Positions 25,401 through 33,803 of a stretch of DNA of 64,000 nucleotides are shown in pieces (position 1 is the first letter of the stretch; each line of letters opens with the position of its first letter). Below the pieces are notes generated by a model. The model was not told where the DNA came from and ran no database searches. It saw nothing but the letters and a program-made list of their open reading frames with translations. This DNA is from Lachnospira sp. (GTDB lineage Bacteria; Bacillota; Clostridia; Lachnospirales; Lachnospiraceae): NCBI GenBank assembly GCA_017621205.1, contig JAGATQ010000017.1, forward strand, positions 62,001 through 126,000, in the 5' to 3' direction. A program made the translations under genes and the position numbers.

Positions 25401-26991
25401 TCTCACGAATGGCATCAATCGGCGGATTGGTAACCTGAGCAAACAACTGTTTAAAATAATTAAATAGTGGCTGATGATGCTGCGACAATACCGCAATCGG
25501 TGTATCAACCCCCATTGCCGCAATGGCCTCAGAACCGTTCTCTGCCATTGGAAGAATACTCTCCTTTAACTCTCCATAAGTATAGCCGAACGCCTTCTGC
25601 ATCCGTACACGCATTTCCTTATCATACTCCGGCACACGCTGGTTTGGAATCTTTAAATCAGACAGACGTACCAGATTGGCGTCCAGCCACTCTCCGTAAG
25701 GTTGCTCAGAAGCATATTTCTCCTTGATATCGTCATCATCAATAACTTTGCCAGCCACCGTATCTACCAACAGCATCTTACCCGGACGCAGACGTTCCTT
25801 TACCATAATATTAGAAGGCTCCAAATCAAGTACTCCCACCTCGGAGGAAAGAATCATATAGCCATCCTTCGTGATATAGTAACGTGATGGACGTAATCCG
25901 TTCCGGTCAAGCACTGCTCCCATCACATCCCCATCGGAAAACAGGATGGATGCCGGACCATCCCAAGGCTCCATCATCGTAGCATAATACTGATAAAAGT
26001 CCTTCTTCTTCTGGCTCATGGTCTTATTGTTCGCCCACGGCTCCGGAATCGTAATCATAACCGCTTTTTGCAGTGGCATCCCGCTCATTACCAGAAATTC
26101 AAGCGTATTATCAAGCCTTGCGGAATCAGAGCCTGCCGGATTCACAATCGGAATCAGCTTATGCATCTCATTCTTCAAATAATCGGATTCCATATTCTCC
26201 TCTCTGGCAAGCATCTTATCCTCATTGCCACGGATGGTATTAATCTCACCGTTGTGTACCATAAAACGGTTAGGGTGAGCCTTCTCCCAGCTCGGGGTTG
26301 TATTCGTAGAAAAACGGCTATGCACCATGGCAATCGCAGACTCAAAATCCTCATCCTGCAAATCAAGGAAAAAGGTACGAAGCTGTCCCACAAGAAACAT
26401 ACCCTTATATACAATCGTCCTGCTGCTTAGGGAAACCACATAGGTATTATCATTGGACTGTTCAAATACCCGGCGTGCCACATAAAGCTTACGGTCGAAG
26501 TCCAAACCTTTTTGTACATCCTTAGGTTTTTTTACAAAGGCCTGCATAATGCAAGGCATGCATTCTAATGCCTTATTGCCCAGTACATCCGGTACTGTCG
26601 GAACCTCACGCCAGAAAAGAAACTCCAACCCTTCCTTGGCAACAATTATCTCAAACATCTTCTTTGCTTGGTTTTTCTTTAATTCATCCTGTGGGAAGAA
26701 AAACATACCTACGCCGTACTCTCTCTCCTCACCTAACAACATGCCAGACTCTTGCGCTGTCTTTTTAAAAAACTTATGGGGAATCTGCATTAGAATGCCA
26801 ACACCATCTCCCGTCTTCCCCTCAGCATCCTTACCAGCCCTATGCTCCAGATTTTCAACAATACTTAATGCCTGTGCAACTGTCCTGTGGCTCTTCTTCC
26901 CCTTAATATTCACAACTGCTCCAATACCGCAGTTATCATGTTCAAAGCGTGGGTCATATAAACCAACCGCATCCTTCCTACAAGGTTTCAT
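22456..26991 (-). CDS. gltB: Glutamate synthase large (alpha) subunit
   Basis: A 1511-residue enzyme converting glutamine and 2-oxoglutarate to two glutamates. The protein starts with a 20-residue propeptide ending EHDN, after which Cys21 (CGIGAVV) becomes the N-terminal nucleophile of the class II glutaminase domain (about 21-420). The central domain and FMN-binding synthase domain follow (GKSNSGEGGED, PGEGGHLPG, SGYDGGTGAAP). The 3Fe-4S cysteines lie in MRVCNLDTCPVGVAT (about residues 1120-1135), and the C-terminal beta-helix GXGXG domain (about 1250-1490) is complete. GAAAGGATGAG precedes the ATG. It leads the gltBD operon, whose predicted promoter lies about 115 bases upstream within an inverted repeat. 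Confidence 0.96.
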   Translation of the reverse strand: MKPCRKDAVGLYDPRFEHDNCGIGAVVNIKGKKSHRTVAQALSIVENLEHRAGKDAEGKTGDGVGILMQIPHKFFKKTAQESGMLLGEEREYGVGMFFFPQDELKKNQAKKMFEIIVAKEGLEFLFWREVPTVPDVLGNKALECMPCIMQAFVKKPKDVQKGLDFDRKLYVARRVFEQSNDNTYVVSLSSRTIVYKGMFLVGQLRTFFLDLQDEDFESAIAMVHSRFSTNTTPSWEKAHPNRFMVHNGEINTIRGNEDKMLAREENMESDYLKNEMHKLIPIVNPAGSDSARLDNTLEFLVMSGMPLQKAVMITIPEPWANNKTMSQKKKDFYQYYATMMEPWDGPASILFSDGDVMGAVLDRNGLRPSRYYITKDGYMILSSEVGVLDLEPSNIMVKERLRPGKMLLVDTVAGKVIDDDDIKEKYASEQPYGEWLDANLVRLSDLKIPNQRVPEYDKEMRVRMQKAFGYTYGELKESILPMAENGSEAIAAMGVDTPIAVLSQHHQPLFNYFKQLFAQVTNPPIDAIREKVITATEVYIGKDGNILEEKADNCHVLKVSDPILTSTDLLKIKTMKVPGLQVEEIPITYYKNTSLERAIEHLFVEADRAYRDGANILILTDRGVDENHVAIPSLLAVSAMQQHLVKTKKRTSVAMILESAEPREVHHFATLLGYGACAINPYLAQESIKQLIDEGTLDKDYYAAVNDYNAAILNGIVKIASKMGISTIQSYQGSQIFEAIGIDQEVINKYFTNTVSRIGGITLEDIAEDVDVRHSKAFDLLGLKQPLSLDSAGWHKFRSGGEEHLYNPQTIHALQVATRTGDYDKFKEYTRLINEEMEPMNLRGLVEFNYPKKGIAIDKVESVDEIVKRFKTGAMSYGSISQEAHETMAIAMNMLHGKSNSGEGGEDLERIETKGQKVDRCSAIKQVASGRFGVTSRYLVSADEIQIKMAQGAKPGEGGHLPGKKVYPWVAKTRHSTPGVGLISPPPHHDIYSIEDLAQLIYDCKNANVNARISVKLVSEAGVGTVAAGVAKAGAQVILISGYDGGTGAAPRNSIHNAGLPWELGLAETHQTLILNDLRNKVIIETDGKLMTGRDVAIAAILGAEEFGFATAPLVTMGCVMMRVCNLDTCPVGVATQNPELRKRFTGKPEYVVNFMRFIAQELREYMAALGVSTIDELVGRADLLKEKKEAKEHKIDLSRILSNPWVNEFKLAPYRKKNAFDFQLEQTKDETVLMKELKTALNKKQKRSIEVDVTNIDRTFGTIFGAEITRKYYDTLEEDTFTVKCNGSGGQSFGAFIPKGLTLELVGDSNDYFGKGLSGGKLIVYPPKSAAFQAEDNIIIGNVALYGATSGKAYINGIAGERFCVRNSGVIAVVEGTGDHGCEYMTGGRVVVLGKVGKNFAAGMSGGIAYVLDEDSDLYMKVNKGMVSLEPVTNKYDVLELKEIIADHVAYTNSGKGKKILDNFLDYLPKFKKIIPHDYKRMMNTIVQMEEKGLSSEQAQIEAFYANAKN

Positions 26992-27088
26992 ACATTACTC
27001 ATCCTTTCTCATTCACAGCAATGAAATTTTATCAACTGAAACTATCATACACCAAAAAAACAAACGTGTAAACAAGAAAAATATTCTG

Positions 27089-27142
27089 TATTGTCAGATA
27101 ATTTGATAACTAATATATTATTCCCAAAATTATCTGACAATA
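27089..27142 (-). promoter_or_regulatory. gltB promoter bracketed by a 16-bp inverted repeat
   Basis: On the minus strand TTGTCA (27135-27140) and TATATT (27112-27117) are exactly 17 bases apart. The -35 lies within one arm of a perfect 16-bp inverted repeat (27127-27142), and the other arm (27089-27104) falls at about +1 to +16. The arrangement fits an operator pair or a site that is masked when the repeat is occupied. It does not match a TnrA/GlnR box. Confidence 0.55.
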
Positions 27143-27192
27143 AAAATTATTTTTTCTATTTATACGCTTATCTAATACAATTATGCAAAAAA

Positions 27193-27236
27193 TTATCCAT
27201 ATTTTTTCTTGATAAAACGAGAAAAAATATGGATAA
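27193..27236 (-). terminator. Intrinsic terminator of the HPr gene
   Basis: A perfect 17-bp stem (27193-27209 with 27220-27236) with a 10-base loop is followed on the minus strand by TTTTTT. It lies 63 bases beyond the HPr stop and upstream of the gltB promoter, so the two units are separate. Confidence 0.85.
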
Positions 27237-27298
27237 CATTAATAATTATTTCAATTTCTACAATTAATTTTGCAATTCACGAATAGCAAACTTTCATT

Positions 27299-27553
27299 TT
27301 ACATTTCTACAAACAATTCCATCGCTCTGTCCATCGCCCTCTGTTCATCCGCCCCTGTACATTGTACCTCAATCTCCGAACCGCATTTTATACAGGATGC
27401 AATAATATTCATCACACTCTTCGCATTAATCTTCTTACCATTAAAGACGATATTCACATCACATTGAAAGGCATCCATCTCTTTCGCAAACAAACCTGCC
27501 GGCCGCATGTGAAGTCCCTGTGGATTATGAATTGTTACAGTTGCTGATACCAT
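27299..27553 (-). CDS. ptsH: HPr phosphocarrier protein
   Basis: An 84-residue HPr-fold protein of normal length. It carries the phosphohistidine site His15 (GLHMRPAG) used to relay phosphate from PEP through Enzyme I to PTS permeases, and Ser46 (NAKSVMNII), the regulatory HPr-kinase site used in Firmicute catabolite control. Both functional residues are intact, so it is not a Crh-type protein. The segment around Ser46 is less canonical than in housekeeping HPr (SVMNIIASCIKCG), so a paralogue with another role is possible. GGGAGG precedes the ATG. No other PTS gene is nearby. It is bounded by its own promoter (27667) and terminator (27193-27236). Confidence 0.9.
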   Translation of the reverse strand: MVSATVTIHNPQGLHMRPAGLFAKEMDAFQCDVNIVFNGKKINAKSVMNIIASCIKCGSEIEVQCTGADEQRAMDRAMELFVEM

Positions 27554-27621
27554 AAAAAACCTCCCTTTCCCGATATAACGCAGTAATCATAATTACTAAT
27601 CAAATGTCTACCCTGTTTTAC

Positions 27622-27672
27622 GACCTAAGGGTATTCTCCCAGCTTCGCCGGGCTCTCCTTAGGTCTATTATA
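27622..27672 (-). promoter_or_regulatory. Extended -10 promoter and start-site hairpin of the HPr gene
   Basis: On the minus strand TGGTATAAT gives an extended -10 (TATAAT = 27667-27672) with no clear -35. Immediately downstream, GACCTAAGG pairs perfectly with CCTTAGGTC (27657-27665 with 27622-27630), enclosing a second GC-rich stem (CCCGGC/GCTGGG). The transcript would begin in or next to the first arm, so this is either an operator or a 5'-end hairpin. Confidence 0.45.
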
Positions 27673-27793
27673 CCACAATCATTTTGGGAATACTACCGAA
27701 AATAGGGGGATTTCGTAGGGATAAGACAAGTGTTTAAAATACTTTTCTTAAATGCTTTAGTCACTTGGCTCATTGCCTGCGGGAATAAAATTA

Positions 27794-29452
27794 TTATCCC
27801 TTCTCCTTCATCCGCTGTTTATGCTCATACATGGATGCATCCGCCCGATGAATCAAATCCTCTATCCTATTATCCTTTACCGGCTCATATATGGCATATC
27901 CCCATGCCACCTGAAATGTGAATTCCAGACGTTTATTCTGCTCGCCTGCTAACCTCTGAAATACCGCCAGGCGTTGTAACAGCATATTTTTATCACATTG
28001 GGAAATGATTACTGTAAACTCATCACCACCGATACGGTAAACCTTACCAACCCGTTCAAATACCTTACGGATACAAAGTGCACAGGTTTTAATTGCTTTA
28101 TCCCCTGCAAGATGTCCGTAGGTATCATTGATATTCTTCAGATTATTGACATCAAACAACAAAACGCATACTCCCTCCATGCTCTCCTTAGAAAGCTTCT
28201 CAACATCCTGATTGTATGCTGTCCTGCTGTAGCAGTTCGCCATCAAATCAATTATCGCAAGCTGTTCATAATAGGCGGCTGTCCTAGCCGCCTCAACAGC
28301 ATTTACCATATTGCGGGCAGCCTTGTATAACAGCGTCATTAAAAGACAGACCATTCCGTAACGCACATAATCACCAATCCAGTGATTTTGATGGTAAACG
28401 ACCCCCCAAAGTTCAATCGCAGCAAAAAAAGCAAGGAAATAGATTCCCACCGCCATTGATATAAATTCCCTATTGCGGTAGTGCAGCTCAACAATCGCAT
28501 TAATCAGCATTAAAATAAGGGCAATAATCATTAAAATACCGGTACTATATACTGTCAGACTATAGTCTCTCACATCAGCAAATTGCAACACACTACACAC
28601 GGCAAAGTTAAGTGCAAACAAATAGGCAAGCCATATGAGCGGACGCCGCAAATGATTGTTCTGAATATGAGCCATGAAGTAAAGCAGTGGTATCGGAAAC
28701 AGCATCATTCCCATATAATAGATGAGCAGCAGGGCAAAATTATTCCCAACAAAGAACTGTGCCATTCTTGACTGGACAAACAGCCACATCCCAAGCAATA
28801 TGGAAAACCAGCCAAGATAACGCATTTGCTGCATATCCTCTTTAATCATTTTTTTACGAAACAGGAAAGCTGCAACCGTAATCAAAAGTCCAATAATTGT
28901 AAGAAGCACTGCCAGAAACAGCCCGATCCCATATTGTTCAAACAACATAAACAGTAAGGCGGTCTGGTTACCAATATAAATGTGCTCCATATAATACTGC
29001 TCTTTTTCATATGGGGAAGACAACGTAATTTTTAACAGTTTCCCCTTAGCAGCCTCCGGCAGCCGGAGCATATACCAGTAACTGCCAAAATTGTTACCAA
29101 ATATATATCTGTCATCCGTACCAAGAGAAAGCATAGGCTCTCCATCAATCTCTGCCTGGATGGACTGCCCATTGACCCATACACATATCGATAAACCACT
29201 CATAATATGCTGTGGAAGCTCATGCTGCAATACAATCTCATCCTTCGCATCGTAAGAAAGCTCACCCGGAACCGTTACATCGAAAACACTTCCATCCTTC
29301 CCCTGCTGCAGCCATCCCTGATTATATGTCATCGCTACATCTGTATGGAACCCTGTGTAGGTATGCTTCTGCAAACCTACAAACAACAGCATAACAAAAA
29401 AAGCAATAATTACTATATAGAGAACATAATTTTTAAATGTCCTTTTCTTCAT
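27794..29452 (-). CDS. Membrane diguanylate cyclase (7TM-DISM-like sensor with GGDEF)
   Basis: A protein of about 552 residues. An N-terminal helix (about 8-28) is followed by an extracytoplasmic beta-rich domain of about 170 residues. Then comes a block of seven or so membrane helices (about 205-390) and a C-terminal GGDEF domain with an intact active site (RIGGDEFTVII near residue 474). The layout matches 7TMR-DISM receptors, in which a ligand outside controls c-di-GMP synthesis inside. The start at 29452 is chosen because it lies 4 bases after the stop of the upstream gene, with AAAGGATGG before it. Upstream ATGs would run into that gene. It ends an apparent operon with the ABC-F ATPase and the Rossmann-fold gene. 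Confidence 0.85.
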   Translation of the reverse strand: MKKRTFKNYVLYIVIIAFFVMLLFVGLQKHTYTGFHTDVAMTYNQGWLQQGKDGSVFDVTVPGELSYDAKDEIVLQHELPQHIMSGLSICVWVNGQSIQAEIDGEPMLSLGTDDRYIFGNNFGSYWYMLRLPEAAKGKLLKITLSSPYEKEQYYMEHIYIGNQTALLFMLFEQYGIGLFLAVLLTIIGLLITVAAFLFRKKMIKEDMQQMRYLGWFSILLGMWLFVQSRMAQFFVGNNFALLLIYYMGMMLFPIPLLYFMAHIQNNHLRRPLIWLAYLFALNFAVCSVLQFADVRDYSLTVYSTGILMIIALILMLINAIVELHYRNREFISMAVGIYFLAFFAAIELWGVVYHQNHWIGDYVRYGMVCLLMTLLYKAARNMVNAVEAARTAAYYEQLAIIDLMANCYSRTAYNQDVEKLSKESMEGVCVLLFDVNNLKNINDTYGHLAGDKAIKTCALCIRKVFERVGKVYRIGGDEFTVIISQCDKNMLLQRLAVFQRLAGEQNKRLEFTFQVAWGYAIYEPVKDNRIEDLIHRADASMYEHKQRMKEKG

Positions 29453-29456
29453 TTGA

Positions 29457-30362
29457 TTATTCCATCCTTTCATCACTGATACCGGCACATTTCCTACATA
29501 CATATCCTGCCAGAAGATATTGTTTTTCCTTATGAAACGGCCATATAAAATAGGATACACTCTCAAGCATCAACCGTTCGTCCATAATTTCCCTGCCAAG
29601 CAGTTGTTCCAGTTGATAAGCCCCTTCAACCCTGCTTAGGCAAAGCTCCTTAACAACATCGGCTCTCCCCTGCTCAAACAACGATTTTATCTGGTAAATC
29701 GAAGCGTCATTCTTTGCAAAACATGCATATTCACAACCATATAAAAACCGGGAAGCAGCTATACACAGTTTTTCATGAAGCTGCTTTGCCAATTTTGTAT
29801 TGATATCGGATACATACGCTGCATATGATACCATCTCCTCCCGGCTAAAGCAGACCATCCCCAACCGCTGATACTCATGTAATAAAGTAACCAAGGCGAT
29901 AGAAAGCTGGCTATGAAACCCTGCTGCAAGCACGATATCATATTGCCCCGGCAGTTTAAAACTACTTTGCAATGCCTGCCCTGTCACTCTGTCTAAGTAG
30001 TCCCTTACATCAACAAATGGAGCATTCCTTTGGAACAATTCTTCTAGTCCATGATATCCTGATATACCAACCGGGAATACATCAAGCTCTATCATCGTTA
30101 CCTCCTGCCCTATATGCTGTCGGTTTAGCCCCATTTGCATTGCTCCCTTATTATAATCTATCAAGGTTATCTCATGCCCCTTAGAAATCAGACGGGAAAG
30201 GTCGTAATCATTGCATGCTCCTGCCCCGATTATCGCAAGTCTTGACGGCTTATCTAAACAGCCCAACACATAACCTGTTAAGCTGCGACGGTATTCTTCC
30301 CACCGCTCATAGGCATCATCAATATATTCTGTTTCACGTAAATCTTCATAAATATAATCCAT
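29457..30362 (-). CDS. Rossmann-fold protein, probably SAM-dependent methyltransferase-like
   Basis: About 301 residues. The region near residues 40-70 (RLAIIGAGACNDYDLSRL then HEITLIDYN) has the glycine-rich loop and acidic strand end of class I methyltransferases, and YDIVLAAGFHSQLSI (about 145-160) fits the following strand. Later parts do not point to a known substrate. It has no membrane segment. I place the start at ATG 30362 (GGGA six bases before); an ATG seven codons upstream has no binding site. The gene lies 29 bases after the stranded ABC-F tail and 4 bases before the membrane GGDEF gene, so all three are probably cotranscribed. Family call is moderate and the function unknown. 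Confidence 0.6.
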   Translation of the reverse strand: MDYIYEDLRETEYIDDAYERWEEYRRSLTGYVLGCLDKPSRLAIIGAGACNDYDLSRLISKGHEITLIDYNKGAMQMGLNRQHIGQEVTMIELDVFPVGISGYHGLEELFQRNAPFVDVRDYLDRVTGQALQSSFKLPGQYDIVLAAGFHSQLSIALVTLLHEYQRLGMVCFSREEMVSYAAYVSDINTKLAKQLHEKLCIAASRFLYGCEYACFAKNDASIYQIKSLFEQGRADVVKELCLSRVEGAYQLEQLLGREIMDERLMLESVSYFIWPFHKEKQYLLAGYVCRKCAGISDERME

Positions 30363-30391
30363 ATTATTCCCATTATGATACATCTAATTAT

Positions 30392-30619
30392 CTATTTTTT
30401 CTTTTTCTGTTCCTCAATCCGTTCATAAAGCTCCGACAAATATTCCCACCGATTGTATTTATCCTCCAGACAAGCCATCACCCTCTCCTTTTCCTCTGTA
30501 AGCTCTGCCAGGGCAGAATACTGTGTTGCCTTCTCTATCATACGCTGATCTAATTCTTTAAGCTGTCCTTCCAAATCCGCGATTTCATCCTCAATGGTTT
30601 CATATTCCTTCTGCTCTTT
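30392..30619 (-). pseudogene. Stranded C-terminal coiled coil of the ABC-F gene
   Basis: In the same reading frame directly after the TAA at 30620-30622 the sequence continues for about 75 codons without another stop, starting KEQKEYETIEDEIADLEGQL and ending at TAG 30392-30394. This is the charged, heptad-like C-terminal domain usual in Uup-type ABC-F proteins. A single base change (for example TAC or TAT to TAA) would explain the break. It has no start site of its own apart from a TTG at 30574. Confidence 0.75.
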
Positions 30620-32227
30620 TTATGAAAACCGCAGCGTTCGCATCTTTTCTTTCTCCTCCCGATATCTCGCCTGAGCATTAGAGATGCTTCCTTCTTCCAC
30701 TCTATTTCTTTTTTTCCCCGGCTCCACATCACAGAAGTTCTCCTTTATCGTTCCTGTTTTTTTCAAATAATAGTCCGTATATCCTCCCTCATACTGGCGA
30801 AGAACCCCATCCCCTTCAAAGGCAAAAATGCGGTCAACCGTTCTATCCAAAAAATAGCGGTCATGAGATACCACAATTACAATACCATTAAAATAATCAA
30901 GATACCGTTCCAATACATTCAAGGTCGCAATATCCAAATCATTTGTCGGCTCATCCAACACCAATACATTGGGAGCCTGCATTAGCACAGACAAAAGATA
31001 CAGCCTTCTCCTTTCACCACCGGAAAGCTTTGCAATCGGTGTGTATTGCATGACAGAATCAAATAAAAACCGCTCACACATCGCACTGGCACTGATGGTT
31101 CCACTTGGAGTTACCAGATACTCTGCAATGTCCTTTACATAATCAATCACTCTTAGCTGCTCGTACATCTCTGGAAAATACTGGGCAAAATATCCTATCC
31201 GAACAGTTTCCCCAACCTCAACACTGCCTTCATCCGGTGTGAGTATTCCCGTGATAAGATTTAAAAGCGTGGACTTACCACAGCCGTTAGGGCCAATAAA
31301 ACCAACATTCTGTTCCTTTAAAAATGAATAGTTGAATTCTCTTACAATTGCCTTTTCTCCAAAGTATTTCGTAAGCTGTTTTAGCTCTATTGTCTTATTT
31401 CCCATACGGCTGGCAATGGATTCCAACTGTACATTACCAATCTTTTCAGGTGCCCGCATGGCCTTAAGCTCCTCAAACCGCTGCAATCTTGCCTTCTGCT
31501 TTGTTGACCTTGCCCTTGCTCCACGCCGTACCCATTTTAACTCATTCCGGTAGAGGTTGCGGCTCTTCTCATAAACCGCCTGTTCCTGTTCTTCCCTTAG
31601 GCTTTTTTGCTCTAGAAAGCCAGAATAATTACTGTTATATTCATAAACACGTCTATTATCAAGCTCTATAATCTTATTGGTTACACTATCTAGAAAATAG
31701 CGGTCATGAGTAACCATCAGCAAGGCACCCTTATAGCTCTTCAAATATTGCTCCAACCATTCAATTGCATCGCTATCCAGATGATTGGTAGGCTCATCAA
31801 GGATTAACAACTCTGACGGCTCAAGCAGGGTTCTTGCCAATGCCACACGTTTTTTCTGTCCGCCAGACAAAGTGGAAACGGACTGTAAAAAATCTGTCAC
31901 ACCAAGCTCATGAAGCATTAACTTTGCATCCGTCTCATTAACCCACTCCCCATGGCTATCAAGAAGTACATAGGAAAGAATTGAAGTCTCTCTATTAAAT
32001 TCCGGCGTCTGGGCAAGATAACCTATCTTCACATGATTTGCCTTAATTATCTCCCCCTCTTCTACCAAATCTAAACCCGCAATCATTTTTAAAATGGTAC
32101 TTTTGCCACTGCCATTTACACCAATCAGCCCAATCTTATCCCGCTCCTGTACGCCAAAAGAAATATTATCAAACAGCCTGCGGTCTCCCAAATCCATTGT
32201 AACATTTTGTACATTTAATATATTCAA
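30620..32227 (-). CDS. ABC-F family ribosome-associated ATPase, C-terminally truncated
   Basis: A soluble tandem ATPase with no membrane domain; ABC-F proteins act on the ribosome (translation factors or antibiotic-protection proteins). Two complete cassettes are visible: Walker A GVNGSGKST, signature LSGGQKKR and Walker B LLILDEPTNHLD, then GPNGCGKST, LSGGERRR and LVLDEPTNDLD. A linker rich in Arg and Lys (about 240-290) lies between them. The product stops at an in-frame TAA (30620-30622) after about 535 residues, whereas the frame continues as a typical C-terminal coiled coil. I start at TTG 32227 (MNILNVQNVTM) because AGAGGAAGCAG precedes it and the predicted promoter TTGACA-17-TAGAAT (32262-32290) sits just upstream. 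Both ATPase units look intact, so partial function is possible. Confidence 0.88.
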   Translation of the reverse strand: MNILNVQNVTMDLGDRRLFDNISFGVQERDKIGLIGVNGSGKSTILKMIAGLDLVEEGEIIKANHVKIGYLAQTPEFNRETSILSYVLLDSHGEWVNETDAKLMLHELGVTDFLQSVSTLSGGQKKRVALARTLLEPSELLILDEPTNHLDSDAIEWLEQYLKSYKGALLMVTHDRYFLDSVTNKIIELDNRRVYEYNSNYSGFLEQKSLREEQEQAVYEKSRNLYRNELKWVRRGARARSTKQKARLQRFEELKAMRAPEKIGNVQLESIASRMGNKTIELKQLTKYFGEKAIVREFNYSFLKEQNVGFIGPNGCGKSTLLNLITGILTPDEGSVEVGETVRIGYFAQYFPEMYEQLRVIDYVKDIAEYLVTPSGTISASAMCERFLFDSVMQYTPIAKLSGGERRRLYLLSVLMQAPNVLVLDEPTNDLDIATLNVLERYLDYFNGIVIVVSHDRYFLDRTVDRIFAFEGDGVLRQYEGGYTDYYLKKTGTIKENFCDVEPGKKRNRVEEGSISNAQARYREEKEKMRTLRFS

Positions 32228-32261
32228 ACTGCTTCCTCTCCTATCATGCATTGCTTATTCC

Positions 32262-32290
32262 ATTCTACAAAAACAGTCATATGATGTCAA
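32262..32290 (-). promoter_or_regulatory. Near-consensus promoter of the ABC-F gene
   Basis: On the minus strand TTGACA (32285-32290) and TAGAAT (32262-32267) are 17 bases apart, giving a leader of under 35 bases. There is no room for an attenuator of the type found before antibiotic-induced ABC-F genes. Confidence 0.7.
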
Positions 32291-32444
32291 ACAAAACAAA
32301 GCAAAACTCCTTTACACACCATCAACAATAGTGTAAACTTAGAGAGAATTGCGAAATACAATTGAACATCTCTATAGTTGTGCAATATGGCAATTCTTAT
32401 TGTTTTGTAATCACCCAAAGTAATGATAAAAAATGAGGTAACCT

Positions 32445-33803
32445 ATGAGTATTCGGAAACATGCAGCGATTTGCTGTTCTAAGCTAGCCAACTTCATCTG
32501 CCTAAAGCTTGGCCGCCAGGGGGTAACCTGGGCTGGTAAAATTGCCATTACCATCTATCCAGATATATTAAAGGAGCTGGCAAGCGAAGTAAAAAAAGCA
32601 ATCTACGTTACCTGTGGCACCAACGGCAAAACTACTACCAACAACATGCTTGCTGCCTTCCTACAATCAGAAGGGCAGAGGGTAATCTGCAACAGCACTG
32701 GTTCTAATATGCTAAACGGTGTGATTTCTGCCTTTGTTCTGGCAGCAGACAAAAAGGGACACATCAATGCAGACTATGCGTGTATTGAAGTAGATGAGGC
32801 ATCTACCCTGCGGGTATTTCCCCATTTTCAACCAGACTATATGATTCTGACCAATCTGTTCCGTGACCAGCTCGATCGTTATGGAGAGATTGATATCACT
32901 ATAGAGCTGCTTAATAAGGCCCTTAAGATGGCACCGGATTGCCGCATTGTGGTCAATGCCGATGATGTATTAAGCACTGCTTTAGTACACCAATCTGAAC
33001 ATCCCGCCATCACCTATGGAATTGCAGAACCCTGCCCCGATAATCCTGCTTCAACAACCGAGATTCGTGAAGGGCAGTTCTGCCAGCTTTGTGGTGAGAA
33101 ATTAGAATATCATTTCTATCACTTCAGCCAGTTGGGAGATTATTTCTGTCCAAGCTGTGGTTTTAAAAGACCTGCTATTGATTACAATGCCGATATGATT
33201 TCCTTAAGGCAGGGACTCTCTTTCACCATTACCAATAAGGATAAAACCACTGCTTCCCTGCACTCCAATTACCGTGGTTTTTATAATATTTACAATATTT
33301 TAGCCGCTTACAGTGCAGCAAAAGCAGAAGGCTTTTCTCTTAAATATATCAATACCGTTTTAGAAGACTTCCATCCGGAAAACGGACGCATGGAACAATT
33401 CTCCATTAACGGTACAAACGTACTATTAAATCTCGCAAAAAATCCTGCCGGATTTAACCAGAATATTTCTGCGGTAATGGAAGATACCAAAGAAAAGAAC
33501 CTAATTGTTGTTATCAACGACAATTCACAGGACGGTCACGATATTTCATGGCTGTGGGATGTAGACTTCGAACGGTTTGCCGATGCCAACATTAAGCGGA
33601 TTATCGTCAGCGGGCTGCGGGCTTATGATATGGCACTGCGGTTCAAATATAGCGATATTGCCTGCGAAGCTATCCTAAGTGTCGAGGAGGCAATCAAAAC
33701 AATGCTAGATGATAACCCCGATAATCTTTATATTCTTGTCAATTATACGGCACTGTTTGGCACCAGAAAGCGTTTAAAAAATCTTGAAATGGAGAAAAAA
33801 TAA
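32445..33803 (+). CDS. murT: Lipid II isoglutaminyl synthase, Mur-ligase subunit MurT
   Basis: A 452-residue Mur-ligase-like subunit that activates the alpha-carboxylate of D-Glu in lipid II with ATP so that GatD can amidate it. Features: P-loop CGTNGKTTT (about 57-66), a zinc-ribbon insertion with two cysteine pairs (CQLCGEK, then CPSCGFK, about 205-235) that is characteristic of MurT, and a C-terminal DUF1727 domain (ENGRMEQFSINGT and LLNLAKNPAGFNQ). GAGGT lies before the ATG. The stop codon overlaps the gatD start by one base (TAATG), as expected for subunits made in fixed ratio. The 190-base gap to the divergent ABC-F gene should hold the promoter. Confidence 0.95.
   Translation: MSIRKHAAICCSKLANFICLKLGRQGVTWAGKIAITIYPDILKELASEVKKAIYVTCGTNGKTTTNNMLAAFLQSEGQRVICNSTGSNMLNGVISAFVLAADKKGHINADYACIEVDEASTLRVFPHFQPDYMILTNLFRDQLDRYGEIDITIELLNKALKMAPDCRIVVNADDVLSTALVHQSEHPAITYGIAEPCPDNPASTTEIREGQFCQLCGEKLEYHFYHFSQLGDYFCPSCGFKRPAIDYNADMISLRQGLSFTITNKDKTTASLHSNYRGFYNIYNILAAYSAAKAEGFSLKYINTVLEDFHPENGRMEQFSINGTNVLLNLAKNPAGFNQNISAVMEDTKEKNLIVVINDNSQDGHDISWLWDVDFERFADANIKRIIVSGLRAYDMALRFKYSDIACEAILSVEEAIKTMLDDNPDNLYILVNYTALFGTRKRLKNLEMEKK

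Noticed and set aside
27089-27142. TnrA/GlnR operator at gltB
   Set aside because: The TGTNAN7TNACA pattern is not present; the inverted repeat has arms much too far apart for it.
31489-31671. Frameshift as cause of the ABC-F break
   Set aside because: The coiled-coil codons after the TAA at 30620 are in the same frame as the ATPase part, so a nonsense change explains the break without a frameshift.
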